A DNA stretch of 64,000 nt from Nostoc sp. NMS9 (GCF_017114995.1 NZ_JABXKL010000080.1:124001-188000); one strand, 5' to 3'; shown: positions 1 to 9,105, numbered from the stretch's first letter. The notes: generated from the letters alone by a model not told the origin. Numbers and translations are program-made.

Positions 1-151
1 TCACTGTAAGTTTATCAAAACCAGACCGAGCTAAGTTTTCAGCAATGTTAGCTCCTAATGCTCCAGCGCCACAAATGGTTACACGATAGTTCTTCAACTT
101 TGTCATCACAGCATTGCTGCGGTAAAGCTGTTCGTGAAAAAAGATACTCAT
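1..151 (-). CDS. E1-like (ThiF/MoeB-fold) adenylating enzyme, N-terminal fragment
   Basis: Only the first 50 residues are in the window; the gene reads off the left edge. The translation begins MSIFFHEQLYRSNAVM and contains CGAGALGANIAENLARSG, the glycine-rich nucleotide-binding loop (GxGxxG) typical of ThiF/MoeB/Uba E1 enzymes, preceded by the usual start of the first Rossmann strand (YRVTICG). Known members adenylate the C-terminal glycine of a ubiquitin-like or sulfur-carrier protein. The gene is the last visible member of the minus-strand Ro/Y-RNA locus, and a small glycine-ending protein at 5929-6129 could be its partner (inference). The catalytic cysteine and zinc motifs are outside the window. 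Confidence 0.75.
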   Translation of the reverse strand, partial: MSIFFHEQLYRSNAVMTKLKNYRVTICGAGALGANIAENLARSGFDKLTV

Positions 152-185
152 AATAATTCGTAATTAATTAGTCCGATTGTTCTCA

Positions 186-1016
186 CTAGTCTTGTTGTTC
201 CATAACACCCACTAAGGATTGCAAGTCAAAATCGCGATCGCGTCCACTTAGGCAAATGCCAGAACTGACAACAGTCAAATCAGTTTTAGCGATCGCACTA
301 CTATGGCGAACACCATCAGCAGTTATCCAATCGACTGTCCAGTAATCGCTGCGATCGTGGAATTGAGTTAAGGTACCGCCACCCATTTGCAATGCCTTTC
401 TCAATCGCTTTTCATCCTGTTGGGGTTGAGTAAATCCCTCAATGCGCCGAGTTGCTAATTCATACACTGTGCGGATTTCTGGAGTAATGCCCTTAAACTG
501 TAATTTTTCAGCAGGAATGAGTTGCTTAACAGCAGATTGCAGAGTTTCAACAATTACCGGCTCGGTACGGCGATCTACTTCCTCGAACCAGCATGACTGC
601 CCATTCCATCGGGCAATGATTTGCTCAAAGGCGATACCTTCGGTTACTAGATGCACTGCGATCGGCTTAACTACCTTCAACCGTTGACGCATATCTACTT
701 CATTTACGGGGTATGCTAACCAAGCTTGTCCCCGCAGTTGGTGTGCTAACCGCAGTCGTATTTGGGAAAAGTGTTGCAGGTATTCCACAATTTGGGGTAA
801 GTCTGCTTCTTCTACAACCTTTGCTGTTTTTTCATCCACAGCCTGAAAGATGCCCCAACCTTCAAATTTACTAGGCTTTGGCGTGAAAGTGTAGACCATC
901 CCAGCTACCCGTGTGCGAACTCGTCCACCTTTAACACAGGGCGCAAGGAATTGGGTGGTATGTAACTGTGCTTCTGCGATCGCAATTTGGTTGATTAGCT
1001 TAAATATGTTAGTCAT
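186..1016 (-). CDS. Unrecognised protein of the Ro/Y-RNA locus (276 aa)
   Basis: I do not recognise a named family. The start chosen is the ATG of MTNIFKLINQIAIAE; an upstream in-frame TTG is possible. The protein is soluble, without signal peptide or membrane segment. Visible features are an N-terminal helix, a basic beta-rich stretch (KGGRVRTRVAGMVYTFTPKP), a central alpha/beta part with a tryptophan-rich NGQSCWFEE motif near residue 145, and a C-terminal TVDWITADGVRHSS strand pair. It lies 34 bases upstream of the E1-like gene and is probably co-transcribed with it. A role with the E1-like protein (for example as an E2-like or target-binding partner) is only a guess from position. Confidence 0.6.
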   Translation of the reverse strand: MTNIFKLINQIAIAEAQLHTTQFLAPCVKGGRVRTRVAGMVYTFTPKPSKFEGWGIFQAVDEKTAKVVEEADLPQIVEYLQHFSQIRLRLAHQLRGQAWLAYPVNEVDMRQRLKVVKPIAVHLVTEGIAFEQIIARWNGQSCWFEEVDRRTEPVIVETLQSAVKQLIPAEKLQFKGITPEIRTVYELATRRIEGFTQPQQDEKRLRKALQMGGGTLTQFHDRSDYWTVDWITADGVRHSSAIAKTDLTVVSSGICLSGRDRDFDLQSLVGVMEQQD

Positions 1017-1170
1017 AACTAATACCAATTTTCAAAAATAAGGCTACCAATGCAACCCTATAAAATCTGATCTTCTTAATTACGAATTACGAATTACGAA
1101 TTACGAATTAATAAAATTCTGCGTGCAAGTTGGTGGAGCATTGCGTGTTCTCAGTTACTAGAGGGACTCC

Positions 1171-1228
1171 GCTGGTGAGTTGTTACACACTCTTTCAAGG
1201 ATGGCTACTTTTAAGCCTACCTCCCAGG
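1171..1228 (-). other. Mimic of the 23S rRNA GTPase-associated centre (H43/H44) inside Y-RNA-like RNA 1
   Basis: Exactly 58 nt that align without gaps to the E. coli 1051-1108 L11-binding domain as I know it; roughly three quarters of positions match. The loop residues equivalent to A1067 and A1095 are kept, with surrounding GGCUUA and GUGUAA. Differences relative to a typical bacterial sequence are compensatory in helices: 1053/1106 C-G to U-A, 1054/1105 A-U to G-C, 1092/1099 C-G to U-A. That pattern supports selection on structure rather than a decaying rRNA fragment. It would be expected to present an L11/translational-GTPase binding surface. Confidence 0.85.
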
Positions 1229-1274
1229 TTCTTCGCACTCCCCGTTCACACACGCCCACTGCATTTGGCAGTGT

Positions 1275-1296
1275 TACTTTTCCTCTCGTACTAGTA
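1275..1296 (-). other. Mimic of the 23S rRNA sarcin-ricin loop inside Y-RNA-like RNA 1
   Basis: The RNA reads UACU-AGUACGAGAGGA-AAAGUA. The 12-base core is identical to the universal sarcin-ricin loop (E. coli 2654-2665: bulged G2655, GAGA tetraloop with A2660), here closed by its own UACU/AGUA stem. In ribosomes this element and the GTPase-associated centre together form the translation-factor site, and here both occur in one small RNA. Confidence 0.88.
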
Positions 1297-1327
1297 TGTA
1301 AGCTCCACGAGTTGGGGCACGCAGGAT

Positions 1328-1333
1328 ATTATA
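1328..1333 (-). promoter_or_regulatory. -10 box (TATAAT) of Y-RNA-like RNA 1
   Basis: On the minus strand a perfect TATAAT ends 6 bases before the first base of the terminal stem (1322), which fits a promoter placing the RNA 5' end at about 1322. No clear -35 box is visible. Confidence 0.6.
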
Positions 1334-1468
1334 TAATACAACATACTACAAAATAAATGGAAAAGCGATTGCGGTTGTCATTGCTAGAAAGGAAATTGAG
1401 CTAGAATGCTTCTCAGTCAGCTAATGTTTAAGGGTTTCAAGTTTTATTTGCCGACAATATTCATTCAT

Positions 1469-2428
1469 TTAGCATTCTCTCAAATCAGTGTATAGTTGAG
1501 GTTCGATTAGAGAATGTTGTAAAAGCATTTTTACAACTAACTTTAGAAATTTTTTGGCGGTGAAATCATCTTTTAAAACTAATAGCTCTTTTGCAAAATC
1601 TGGTTGACCACCGTGGGCTATATTACTTCTATAAGCGTAAAGTTTTTTCCAAAGTGTACTTTCAGGTGTATTTCCAAAAAACTGATAGTAGTCAAGTTTC
1701 TTACTAAAACGCTTTGATAATAAATTGATTTTATTTATAACTTGTCGTGTAATTGAATCTCCTGTATCAATTGATTTATGTGTAATTAAAAACTCAATAA
1801 TAGTAAAGAGTCCAAGAATTTTAAATTCAGAATTATGAGGAAGATGCTTGAGTTCTTCTAGCTTATTAATAGCTTTTTTTATATCTGGATACTTAATCTC
1901 ATCTAACTGCTGATAATTTTGATATATTGAGCCTATATCTTGCAGAGTTACACCATAAATAGATTCAGTTGAAGGTAAACCACTATTCATTTCATGAAAA
2001 TAATGAAAAGTATGTGTAGGTTTTTTCTGAATTCCAAAGTGTTTTATTCCTTCATGGTAGAGAAATTGTAAACCAAATTCTAATTCGACTTCTGTTAAAT
2101 TGGCTGCCAAACTTAAATCAGAAATTTTAGAATTATTTCCAGAAAAGTTTATTACATAATATTTCCAATCTTGTGGTTCAAGCGGCTGTCCTTGAAAACT
2201 CTTATGATTGAGTGTGTTTATTGTTTCAACATATACAAATTCATAAGGATATGAATTATAGCTGGAATAATTTGGAAAATAGCCTGAATATTGTAAATAT
2301 TGTTTAATCTGCTCAATTTGAATAGGGTTAGCTTTTTGGAAGTAGCAATCTTCAATAATTTTAAAAGGCAAATCGCAATTGATATTGACTAGGTTAGCTA
2401 CAAAAGCAAAGCTAGTATTTTCTGACAT
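1469..2428 (-). CDS. Apea-like HEPN domain protein (319 aa)
   Basis: The C-terminal third contains LYAYRSNIAHGGQPDF, an Rx4H motif typical of Apea-like HEPN domains, in an all-helical context with lysine-rich helices before it. HEPN proteins are often metal-independent RNases or nucleic-acid binders in defence and stress systems. The N-terminal 180 residues are aromatic-rich and I do not recognise them. The gene sits between Y-RNA-like RNA 1 and the Ro gene on the same strand. Its base composition is clearly more A/T-rich than the neighbours, which suggests separate acquisition. Whether it cleaves RNA is not shown; R and H of the motif are both present. Confidence 0.8.
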   Translation of the reverse strand: MSENTSFAFVANLVNINCDLPFKIIEDCYFQKANPIQIEQIKQYLQYSGYFPNYSSYNSYPYEFVYVETINTLNHKSFQGQPLEPQDWKYYVINFSGNNSKISDLSLAANLTEVELEFGLQFLYHEGIKHFGIQKKPTHTFHYFHEMNSGLPSTESIYGVTLQDIGSIYQNYQQLDEIKYPDIKKAINKLEELKHLPHNSEFKILGLFTIIEFLITHKSIDTGDSITRQVINKINLLSKRFSKKLDYYQFFGNTPESTLWKKLYAYRSNIAHGGQPDFAKELLVLKDDFTAKKFLKLVVKMLLQHSLIEPQLYTDLREC

Positions 2429-2636
2429 AGTGTTTTCAAGCCTACTTTTAATTGTTTTAGTCTATGAGAGTATCCTATCTGAATTTCCAGGATATGTGCA
2501 GTGACAAATTAGTGTCAACAGTAAATATATTTCTTGCAAAAATAATTCCTATTTATATTTAACTGAAGTAATTTAAAATCTCCAAAGTAGGCAATGCTTA
2601 CTATTTGTAATAATAAACATTACCATAGTTTGCAAC

Positions 2637-4082
<1,446 letters not shown>

Positions 4083-4176
4083 CTAAGAATTTTGGATTTT
4101 AGATTTTGGATTTTGGATTGCAACCTAAAATCCAAAATTGCAGGAGGCAGATGTTGCACGCGGGGCGATAAAGTCA

Positions 4177-4246
4177 CCGCGCAAGTTGTGGAAGCATTGG
4201 ATATAACTTATGCAGAGTTATGTAAGCTTATGCGATCGGGGCGCGG
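4177..4246 (-). ncRNA. Y-RNA-like RNA 2, minimal form
   Basis: About 70 nt on the minus strand: CCGCGC (4246-4241) pairs with GCGCGG (4182-4177). The family motifs AAGCUUACAUAAC on the 5' strand and GCUUCCACAACUUGC on the 3' strand are present, and the tip is a simple hairpin (AUAACU/AGUUAU). It has no tRNA- or rRNA-like module. It lies about 100 bases upstream of the Ro gene. A possible second stem (GGUGA/UCGCC) follows immediately 3'. Confidence 0.7.
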
Positions 4247-4302
4247 CAACAACTGCCAATTAGAAATTTGATGTAAAGTATCGAAATCGTTGGTACTACT
4301 GC

Positions 4303-4562
4303 CTAAAAGTAGTAACTGCGTAAGCTGCCATCATATCTGCCGCTATTGCGACAGCACTTTTTGAAAGCAGCGACCAGAACCACAAAGGCAAAGGTCATTG
4401 TTACCAAGTTTTTCCTGTAGTTCCTTGTCGCCATGAATAAGGCGATAGCCACGTTTAACAGCTTTTTCAGATGGGTAGCCACGACGACGTTTGCTGGATG
4501 GTTCAAAAGCAGAAATCGTCGAAATCTTCAGGCTCGATGTTGAAATCATTAATCTTCTTCAT
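4303..4562 (-). pseudogene. Frameshifted SEC-C zinc-motif protein
   Basis: A strong ribosome site (GGAGGTGAG) precedes ATG of [19 protein letters not shown], which then hits TGA. A different frame carries on directly as [20 protein letters not shown] and reaches [12 protein letters not shown]; a second shift is needed to reach KKCC. Together the pieces give C-x-C-G-S-G-x-x-F-K-K-C-C, the SEC-C metal-binding motif. Both shifts are single bases in T/A-rich runs. Either the gene is decaying or these are sequence errors; raw reads would tell. Confidence 0.65.
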
Positions 4563-4599
4563 CGTTCTCACCTCCATATTCAAATGAAATAAGATCACC

Positions 4600-4717
<118 letters not shown>

Positions 4718-4727
4718 AGTGAAAATT

Positions 4728-5459
<732 letters not shown>

Positions 5460-5581
5460 TCACGTTGTTTAAATGCAGTTGTACTAATTGAGTTGTTATT
5501 AAACATGAGTTGGCTAACATCATTGAACTCACCTCTGTATTGAGTAAAGGTTATAGATAAATACAATTCAAATAATTGAAA

Positions 5582-5718
5582 TTCCGCACAAGTTAGCAAA
5601 GCAGTTTTCACAATTGCCTATACCAATTTGGCTACGCTCCCATCAAAGGGAGCGACAGGATTTGAACCTGCATTCCGTTGCCGGAGTGTGTGTAGGCTTT
5701 ACAAGTTAGGGCGCGGAA
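5582..5718 (-). ncRNA. Y-RNA-like RNA 4 with circularly permuted tRNA-like module
   Basis: The terminal stem is UUCCGC (5718-5713) with GCGGAA (5587-5582), then the family motifs (GCCCUAAC, AAGCCUACAC; GCUUUGCUAACUUG). In RNA order the interior is: a UCCG-GCAA-CGGA mini-hairpin, T arm GCAGG-UUCAAAU-CCUGU (5671-5655), acceptor 3' strand CGCUCCC (5654-5648), loop UUUGAU, acceptor 5' strand GGGAGCG (5641-5635), UA, and D arm GCC-AAAUUGGUAUA-GGC (5632-5616). Acceptor strands pair 7 of 7. The tRNA termini are thus joined and the molecule is opened at the anticodon, where the Ro stem attaches. The mini-hairpin resembles a long variable arm. Confidence 0.82.
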
Positions 5719-5735
5719 TTAAGTCTTAAATCATT

Positions 5736-5915
5736 ACGTGCAAGTTCAAGAAGCTTTTTACAGCTACGGCCGCTCTTACCAAATATTGGCAGTGGGCACG
5801 CACGCTAAATCTGCGAGAGACTTAGAAATCATGCTTCGCTTATTCGATCGCTCGAACTTTACTACCTTAGGGCCGTTATTCAATGTGTATGTATGCTTCT
5901 TCTGTTAGGGCACGG
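5736..5915 (-). ncRNA. Y-RNA-like RNA 5 with 23S rRNA helix 69/71-like module
   Basis: The terminal stem is CGUGC (5914-5910) with GCACG (5741-5737), with family motifs GCCCUAAC, AAGCAUACAUAC and CUUGAACUUGC. The interior starts with AAUAACGGCCCUAAGGUAG-UAAAGUUC (5878-5854) and ends with GGUAAGAGCGGCCGUAGCUGU (5780-5760). These match the 3' and 5' sides of 23S helix 69 with its flanks (E. coli about 1900-1945), in permuted order: ACGGCC pairs with GGCCGU, and the helix 69 loop is opened to attach the Ro stem. Between them lie hairpins UUCGA-GCGA-UCGAA, CUAAGUC/GAUUUAG and CCAA/UUGG. The end of RNA 4 is 18 bases away. Confidence 0.78.
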
Positions 5916-5928
5916 ATGACTAGGAAAT

Positions 5929-6150
<222 letters not shown>

Positions 6151-6166
6151 TTACGAATTGATATTA

Positions 6167-6375
<209 letters not shown>

Positions 6376-6595
6376 AAGGAAAGCATTATTGCAATGCTTT
6401 TGAGGAGGCTTTTCTTGCATACTACAAATGTAGTACAAAATTTACATAATGTCAAGTGTCGGGATAGATCGGGCAATTGTCCTTGATGTAGTGTAATGAA
6501 AACCATCACCCGACAGCATCGACCATTTTTCAGAATTTGGCACGAGCGCGGCGGAACCAGTACCTTCTTTCACTCTAAACTATTGAGGGATTTTC

Positions 6596-6621
6596 AAACC
6601 CCTACAGTAATGTAGGGGTTT
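6596..6621 (-). terminator. Hairpin terminator after the 67-aa zinc-ribbon gene
   Basis: AAACCCCTAC/GTAGGGGTTT inverted repeat with a 6-base loop, 7 bases after the stop of the minus-strand gene at 6629. The T tract is short (GTTTGAAAA), so termination strength is uncertain. Between 6385 and 6595 I see only a TACTACAAATGTAGTA palindrome (6424-6439) and no convincing gene. Confidence 0.5.
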
Positions 6622-6628
6622 ACCATGT

Positions 6629-6832
6629 CTAATGAATTTCTTGCAAATCGATCGCGTACCCGCACTCAGTGCAAAAAGCAATTAGTTCTTCAACATTCTC
6701 CGGGTCTATAAACATTTGACCATCAGCACACTTAGGGCACTCACCGTAAAAATCTAAGTTCCCTTGATTGTCATACTCGTCATCGTCGTCATCGTAGTCA
6801 GATCCATAAACTGGATAATCTTGTTGGCTCAT
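6629..6832 (-). CDS. Small acidic zinc-ribbon protein (67 aa)
   Basis: The N-terminal third is almost entirely acidic (SDYDDDDDEYD). The rest contains GECPKCADGQMF and AFCTECGYAID, two CxxC knuckles expected to bind one zinc. The start codon overlaps the stop of the preceding gene (ATGA), so the two are translationally coupled. No specific function recognised; in this setting it may belong to the small-protein cluster of a plasmid-like element. Confidence 0.65.
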   Translation of the reverse strand: MSQQDYPVYGSDYDDDDDEYDNQGNLDFYGECPKCADGQMFIDPENVEELIAFCTECGYAIDLQEIH

Positions 6833-7299
6833 TTTGCGTTCGCCCCTGGCGTTGGCTGCGCCATCGCTCTCGATAACTCCCGAAATAGAACATTCGCAAC
6901 TTTAGACATCAGCTTCGACTGCAAGTGCTTACCGTTGAGTAGCTGCTTGCCAGAACCATCAACTTTGCTTTTGAGTGTTTCCTTGTAAAGAGTAATTTCG
7001 TTGCCAATAGGATTGTCAGGCAAGCGGTCGTCAATTTCAATTTTGGTGATCACGTATTGCCAAAACGTCATTCGACATAATGCCGAACCACTACCTACCT
7101 CAACTAGACTATCTCCAGACTGTTCGAGAACCGTTCCCATGCCCAGTCTGAGTTTGAAAGCGTCCCTTGAACGGTTACGCTTAACCCGCTTAATATCACC
7201 GGGAAGAAATTTAACCACGCGCTTACCCTTTTCCCGCGTGACTTCCTTTTTCTTTACTTCTCGGACTTCTCGCTCAATCAGCTGTTTGCCATTGGTCAA
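6829..7299 (-). CDS. Basic protein, possibly a truncated transposase-like reading frame
   Basis: The first ATG gives 156 residues, but the open frame continues upstream without ATG to a stop near 7470 and overlaps the preceding gene. The longer frame includes FGSRIRARLLSRIYPFEAFL, then RSRDAFKLRLGMG, GSALCRMTFWQYV and LFRELSRAM. The order resembles the C-terminal half of IS110-type transposases only distantly. The lack of an upstream start suggests either a truncated gene or use of a rare start codon. Annotated at the first ATG; treat the N-terminus as unknown. Confidence 0.5.
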   Translation of the reverse strand: MTNGKQLIEREVREVKKKEVTREKGKRVVKFLPGDIKRVKRNRSRDAFKLRLGMGTVLEQSGDSLVEVGSGSALCRMTFWQYVITKIEIDDRLPDNPIGNEITLYKETLKSKVDGSGKQLLNGKHLQSKLMSKVANVLFRELSRAMAQPTPGANAK

Positions 7300-7420
7300 A
7301 AACGCTTCAAACGGGTAGATGCGACTGAGCAGCCTAGCGCGAATCCGACTACCAAAATTAAACTGGTCAAAAATTTGGTTATACGTTTTGAACTGCTCAT
7401 CATTGACCAGCGCCTTAAGT

Positions 7421-7618
7421 TCAACCTCTAGGCGCTGCTCTTCGATGTTGCGGTTGGGGTAGGTCGTAAACTACCTGAAACTCCCCGTCACCTTGCCTAA
7501 GAATGCTCATGTAAGCAACTGCCTCAGTTCGGGTACGAAATCGATAAAAGCAGACATTTTTGCCAGTGGGCAGACGTTGGAAAATCGCCCACGGTGTTAA
7601 CTTGTCGCGGTAATTCAT
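7421..7618 (-). CDS. Small hypothetical protein (65 aa)
   Basis: The start chosen is ATG of MNYRDKLTPWAIFQRLP; a longer frame upstream has a poor cysteine/phenylalanine-rich extension. It is basic, with a central RFRTRTEAVAYMSILRQ helix. A compact beta-alpha-beta shape is plausible. Its 3' end overlaps, in another frame, the open frame of the downstream basic protein. No function recognised. Confidence 0.5.
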   Translation of the reverse strand: MNYRDKLTPWAIFQRLPTGKNVCFYRFRTRTEAVAYMSILRQGDGEFQVVYDLPQPQHRRAAPRG

Positions 7619-7714
7619 AATTCCAAATCCTAATTGTGTAAAAAAACACCAGCACAAATGTTACCAGTCACGCTGGTGCAACCTTATAAATGAGAGGTGT
7701 TGTAGTTAGTGGGT

Positions 7715-8032
7715 TTATTGCTGCATAGGCGATACCTCCGTGACGACTGTTAAGCTTTGCCCGTAACAGACTTGATTAATCAACGCTTCGATTAATCCCT
7801 CTCTATCAGCCACAGGTAAGGAGCTATTAGCTTGATGCCCCACTACATATATTTCTTCGCGGCAGCGTCCAGGGGCTTCGTCGCACAACTGAATTGCCAG
7901 AGCCGAAATTAAAAACAGCTTTTCGCGTTTGGTTATACGCTCAAATGTTGCCCCGTACTCCGACTGGAGGGATTCGAGCAAGGAGGCGTCGTTTATGGTG
8001 TAGTTGATGAAATACCCTATTGGCTTGGACAT
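7715..8032 (-). CDS. Hypothetical protein (105 aa)
   Basis: The start chosen is ATG of MSKPIGYFINYTINDASLLES; the frame is open further upstream but that part looks non-coding (it contains a HIP1 site and repeat-like sequence). The sequence is helical, with CDEAPGRCREEIY near the middle. It is followed by a cluster of very small genes upstream on the same strand. No function recognised. Confidence 0.55.
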   Translation of the reverse strand: MSKPIGYFINYTINDASLLESLQSEYGATFERITKREKLFLISALAIQLCDEAPGRCREEIYVVGHQANSSLPVADREGLIEALINQVCYGQSLTVVTEVSPMQQ

Positions 8033-8145
8033 TGGTACAATCTCATTACTGATAAAATCCATTTGTTGTGTTGGCGTTAGCGAAGCTCGCCTTTGGCATC
8101 GCTCCACCGGATCAGGGACGGTAGGCGATCGCATGAGTCAATTAC

Positions 8146-8319
8146 TTATTCCTCCTTTGATTCCTCGGACTGGTTGCTCATTACGATATTCAGGGTGCAG
8201 CCTTGAGTCTGGATGTCAACGATGGGATAATGCCGATCGCCATCAACAACGTTTGTTATGAATACCTCTGTACTAGTAGGGTAGCTTTGCAGTTTTTCAA
8301 TCAGTTCTCGAATAATCAT
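8146..8319 (-). CDS. Small paralog A of a three-gene family (57 aa)
   Basis: The translation begins MIIRELIEKLQSYPTSTEVF and ends in the acidic SEESKEE. The N-terminus (xxxxLIEKLQxxP) matches the two upstream neighbours. Its ATG overlaps the TGA of the 60-aa gene (ATGA), implying coupled translation. Confidence 0.65.
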   Translation of the reverse strand: MIIRELIEKLQSYPTSTEVFITNVVDGDRHYPIVDIQTQGCTLNIVMSNQSEESKEE

Positions 8320-8498
8320 TCCTCCTCCTCATCTGGCTCCTCGTCTACTTTTGAGCCGATGATGATGGTTACGCCGTCATCAAAAGACTTGAAATCAGTA
8401 ATCGCAAACTCAACATCGTCAACGTCTTTAACAGCTAACACCGTCTCAGCAGGGTAGTCCTTCAGGTTTTCAATCAATTCTCCGACTGTGGAAGTCAT
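8316..8498 (-). CDS. Small paralog B of a three-gene family (60 aa)
   Basis: MTSTVGELIENLKDYPAETV at the N-terminus, then a beta-rich middle (VEFAITDF, DGVTIIIG) and an acidic tail of glutamates. It shares the LIExLxxxPAE start with the genes on both sides. No function recognised; the layout (helix, then two or three strands) is the same in all three. Confidence 0.65.
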   Translation of the reverse strand: MTSTVGELIENLKDYPAETVLAVKDVDDVEFAITDFKSFDDGVTIIIGSKVDEEPDEEEE

Positions 8499-8518
8499 GT
8501 TTAAATCTCCGTTACGAA

Positions 8519-8674
8519 TTACGAATTATCTCTGATTAGGATCTTCACCACGTTACTTTCCTGTTGAAAAGTCTTGATGAACAATGGCTCATCATAAAAA
8601 TTTCTTAAATCTATCACCGCTTCAGCAGGCAAGCCTTGCAGCTTTTCAATTAGTTGTTGAACTGTGGTTGTCAT
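8519..8674 (-). CDS. Small paralog C of a three-gene family (51 aa)
   Basis: The translation begins MTTTVQQLIEKLQGLPAEAV, nearly the same start as the 60-aa neighbour, then LRNFYDEPLFIKTF and KILIRDNS. The stop lies inside an AATTACG tandem repeat. The three-fold paralogy is the main evidence that these tiny frames are real genes. Confidence 0.6.
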   Translation of the reverse strand: MTTTVQQLIEKLQGLPAEAVIDLRNFYDEPLFIKTFQQESNVVKILIRDNS

Positions 8675-8769
8675 GTTGGTTTTTTAGTTGTAAGTGTGCA
8701 GACATCAAAATATCACCGCGCAGTCAACTCGTGATCTGCGCTCGGTTCACAGGTGATTAAGTGTTATGT

Positions 8770-8852
8770 AGCTAGTACTCCCAGCGTTAGCTATGGAGTC
8801 CGAGCTTATCTAGCCAGTACTCCGAGCATTACCTATGGAGTCCGAACGTTAG
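8770..8852 (+). repeat. Two tandem copies of a ~41-base hairpin-forming unit
   Basis: Two near-identical units in direct repeat, each with ACTCC ... GGAGT able to fold as a stem. They sit in a roughly 270-base gene-free stretch (8675-8942) that also holds other self-complementary blocks: CGCAG/CTGCG inside ATCACC/GGTGAT at about 8711-8757, and TTTCxGCGCC/GGCGxGAAA at about 8872-8890. A structured RNA or recombination site is possible; no known family recognised. Confidence 0.55.
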
Positions 8853-8942
8853 AAGAGTGGGTTGAGGGCGTTTCCGCGCCGGGGCGTGAAAGCAGTGGCG
8901 TGGGTGCTTGCTCCATATAGTCTCCACGGGCACTAGGCAAAT

Positions 8943-9089
8943 GTGGGGAGGGAACTCGAACAGCACGAAGCGACATTGCTAGCAGCAGTGGTTCTAGAAC
9001 AACTTCCAACGGTTCTTCAAAGCAGTCCAGACCTACTCAAGCACGTTCAAGAGAGCGGCGCGAGCATCAAGCAAAGATTGCGCTCCTGA
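8943..9089 (+). CDS. Possible small protein or gene remnant (48 aa, GTG start)
   Basis: An open frame from a GTG codon reads VGRELEQHEATLLAAVVLEQ and ends ESGASIKQRLRS. The pattern is strongly amphipathic-helical and looks coding, but there is no good ribosome site and a stop lies just upstream, so it may be the 3' end of a lost gene. Confidence 0.35.
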   Translation: MGRELEQHEATLLAAVVLEQLPTVLQSSPDLLKHVQESGASIKQRLRS

Positions 9090-9105
9090 CCAATGACTAA
9101 TGACT

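Larger units (their letters stand above)
1121..1322 (-). ncRNA. Y-RNA-like RNA 1, carrying 23S rRNA GTPase-associated-centre and sarcin-ricin mimics
   Basis: About 202 nt on the minus strand. The ends form a Ro-type bulged stem: GCGUGC (1322-1317) pairs with GCACGC (1126-1121), then an internal loop (CCCAACUC opposite CAACUU), then GUGGAGC (1308-1302) pairs with GCUCCAC (1139-1133). This terminal stem is shared with five other RNAs in the locus. Inside, 5' to 3', are a sarcin-ricin-loop copy (1296-1275), a CACUGC/GCAGUG hairpin (1273-1257), a GCGUGU/ACACGC stem (1255-1250 with 1148-1143), and within it a 58-nt copy of the 23S GTPase-associated centre (1228-1171). A TATAAT box lies 6 bases upstream of the predicted 5' end. 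The fold is inferred by eye from pairing. Confidence 0.82.

Noticed and set aside
1171-1296. Fragment of a decayed 23S rRNA gene
   Set aside because: The two rRNA-like pieces come from distant parts of 23S, are in a different order, have compensatory helix changes and are framed by the shared Ro stem with its own -10 box. A pseudogene would not show this.
5616-5671. Two broken tRNA halves
   Set aside because: The acceptor strands pair 7 of 7 in permuted order and both ends join the Ro stem, so it is one designed module.
6484-6612. 40-codon plus-strand frame (MKTITRQHRPFF...)
   Set aside because: No ribosome site, runs into the terminator of the opposite gene, and shows no recognisable pattern.
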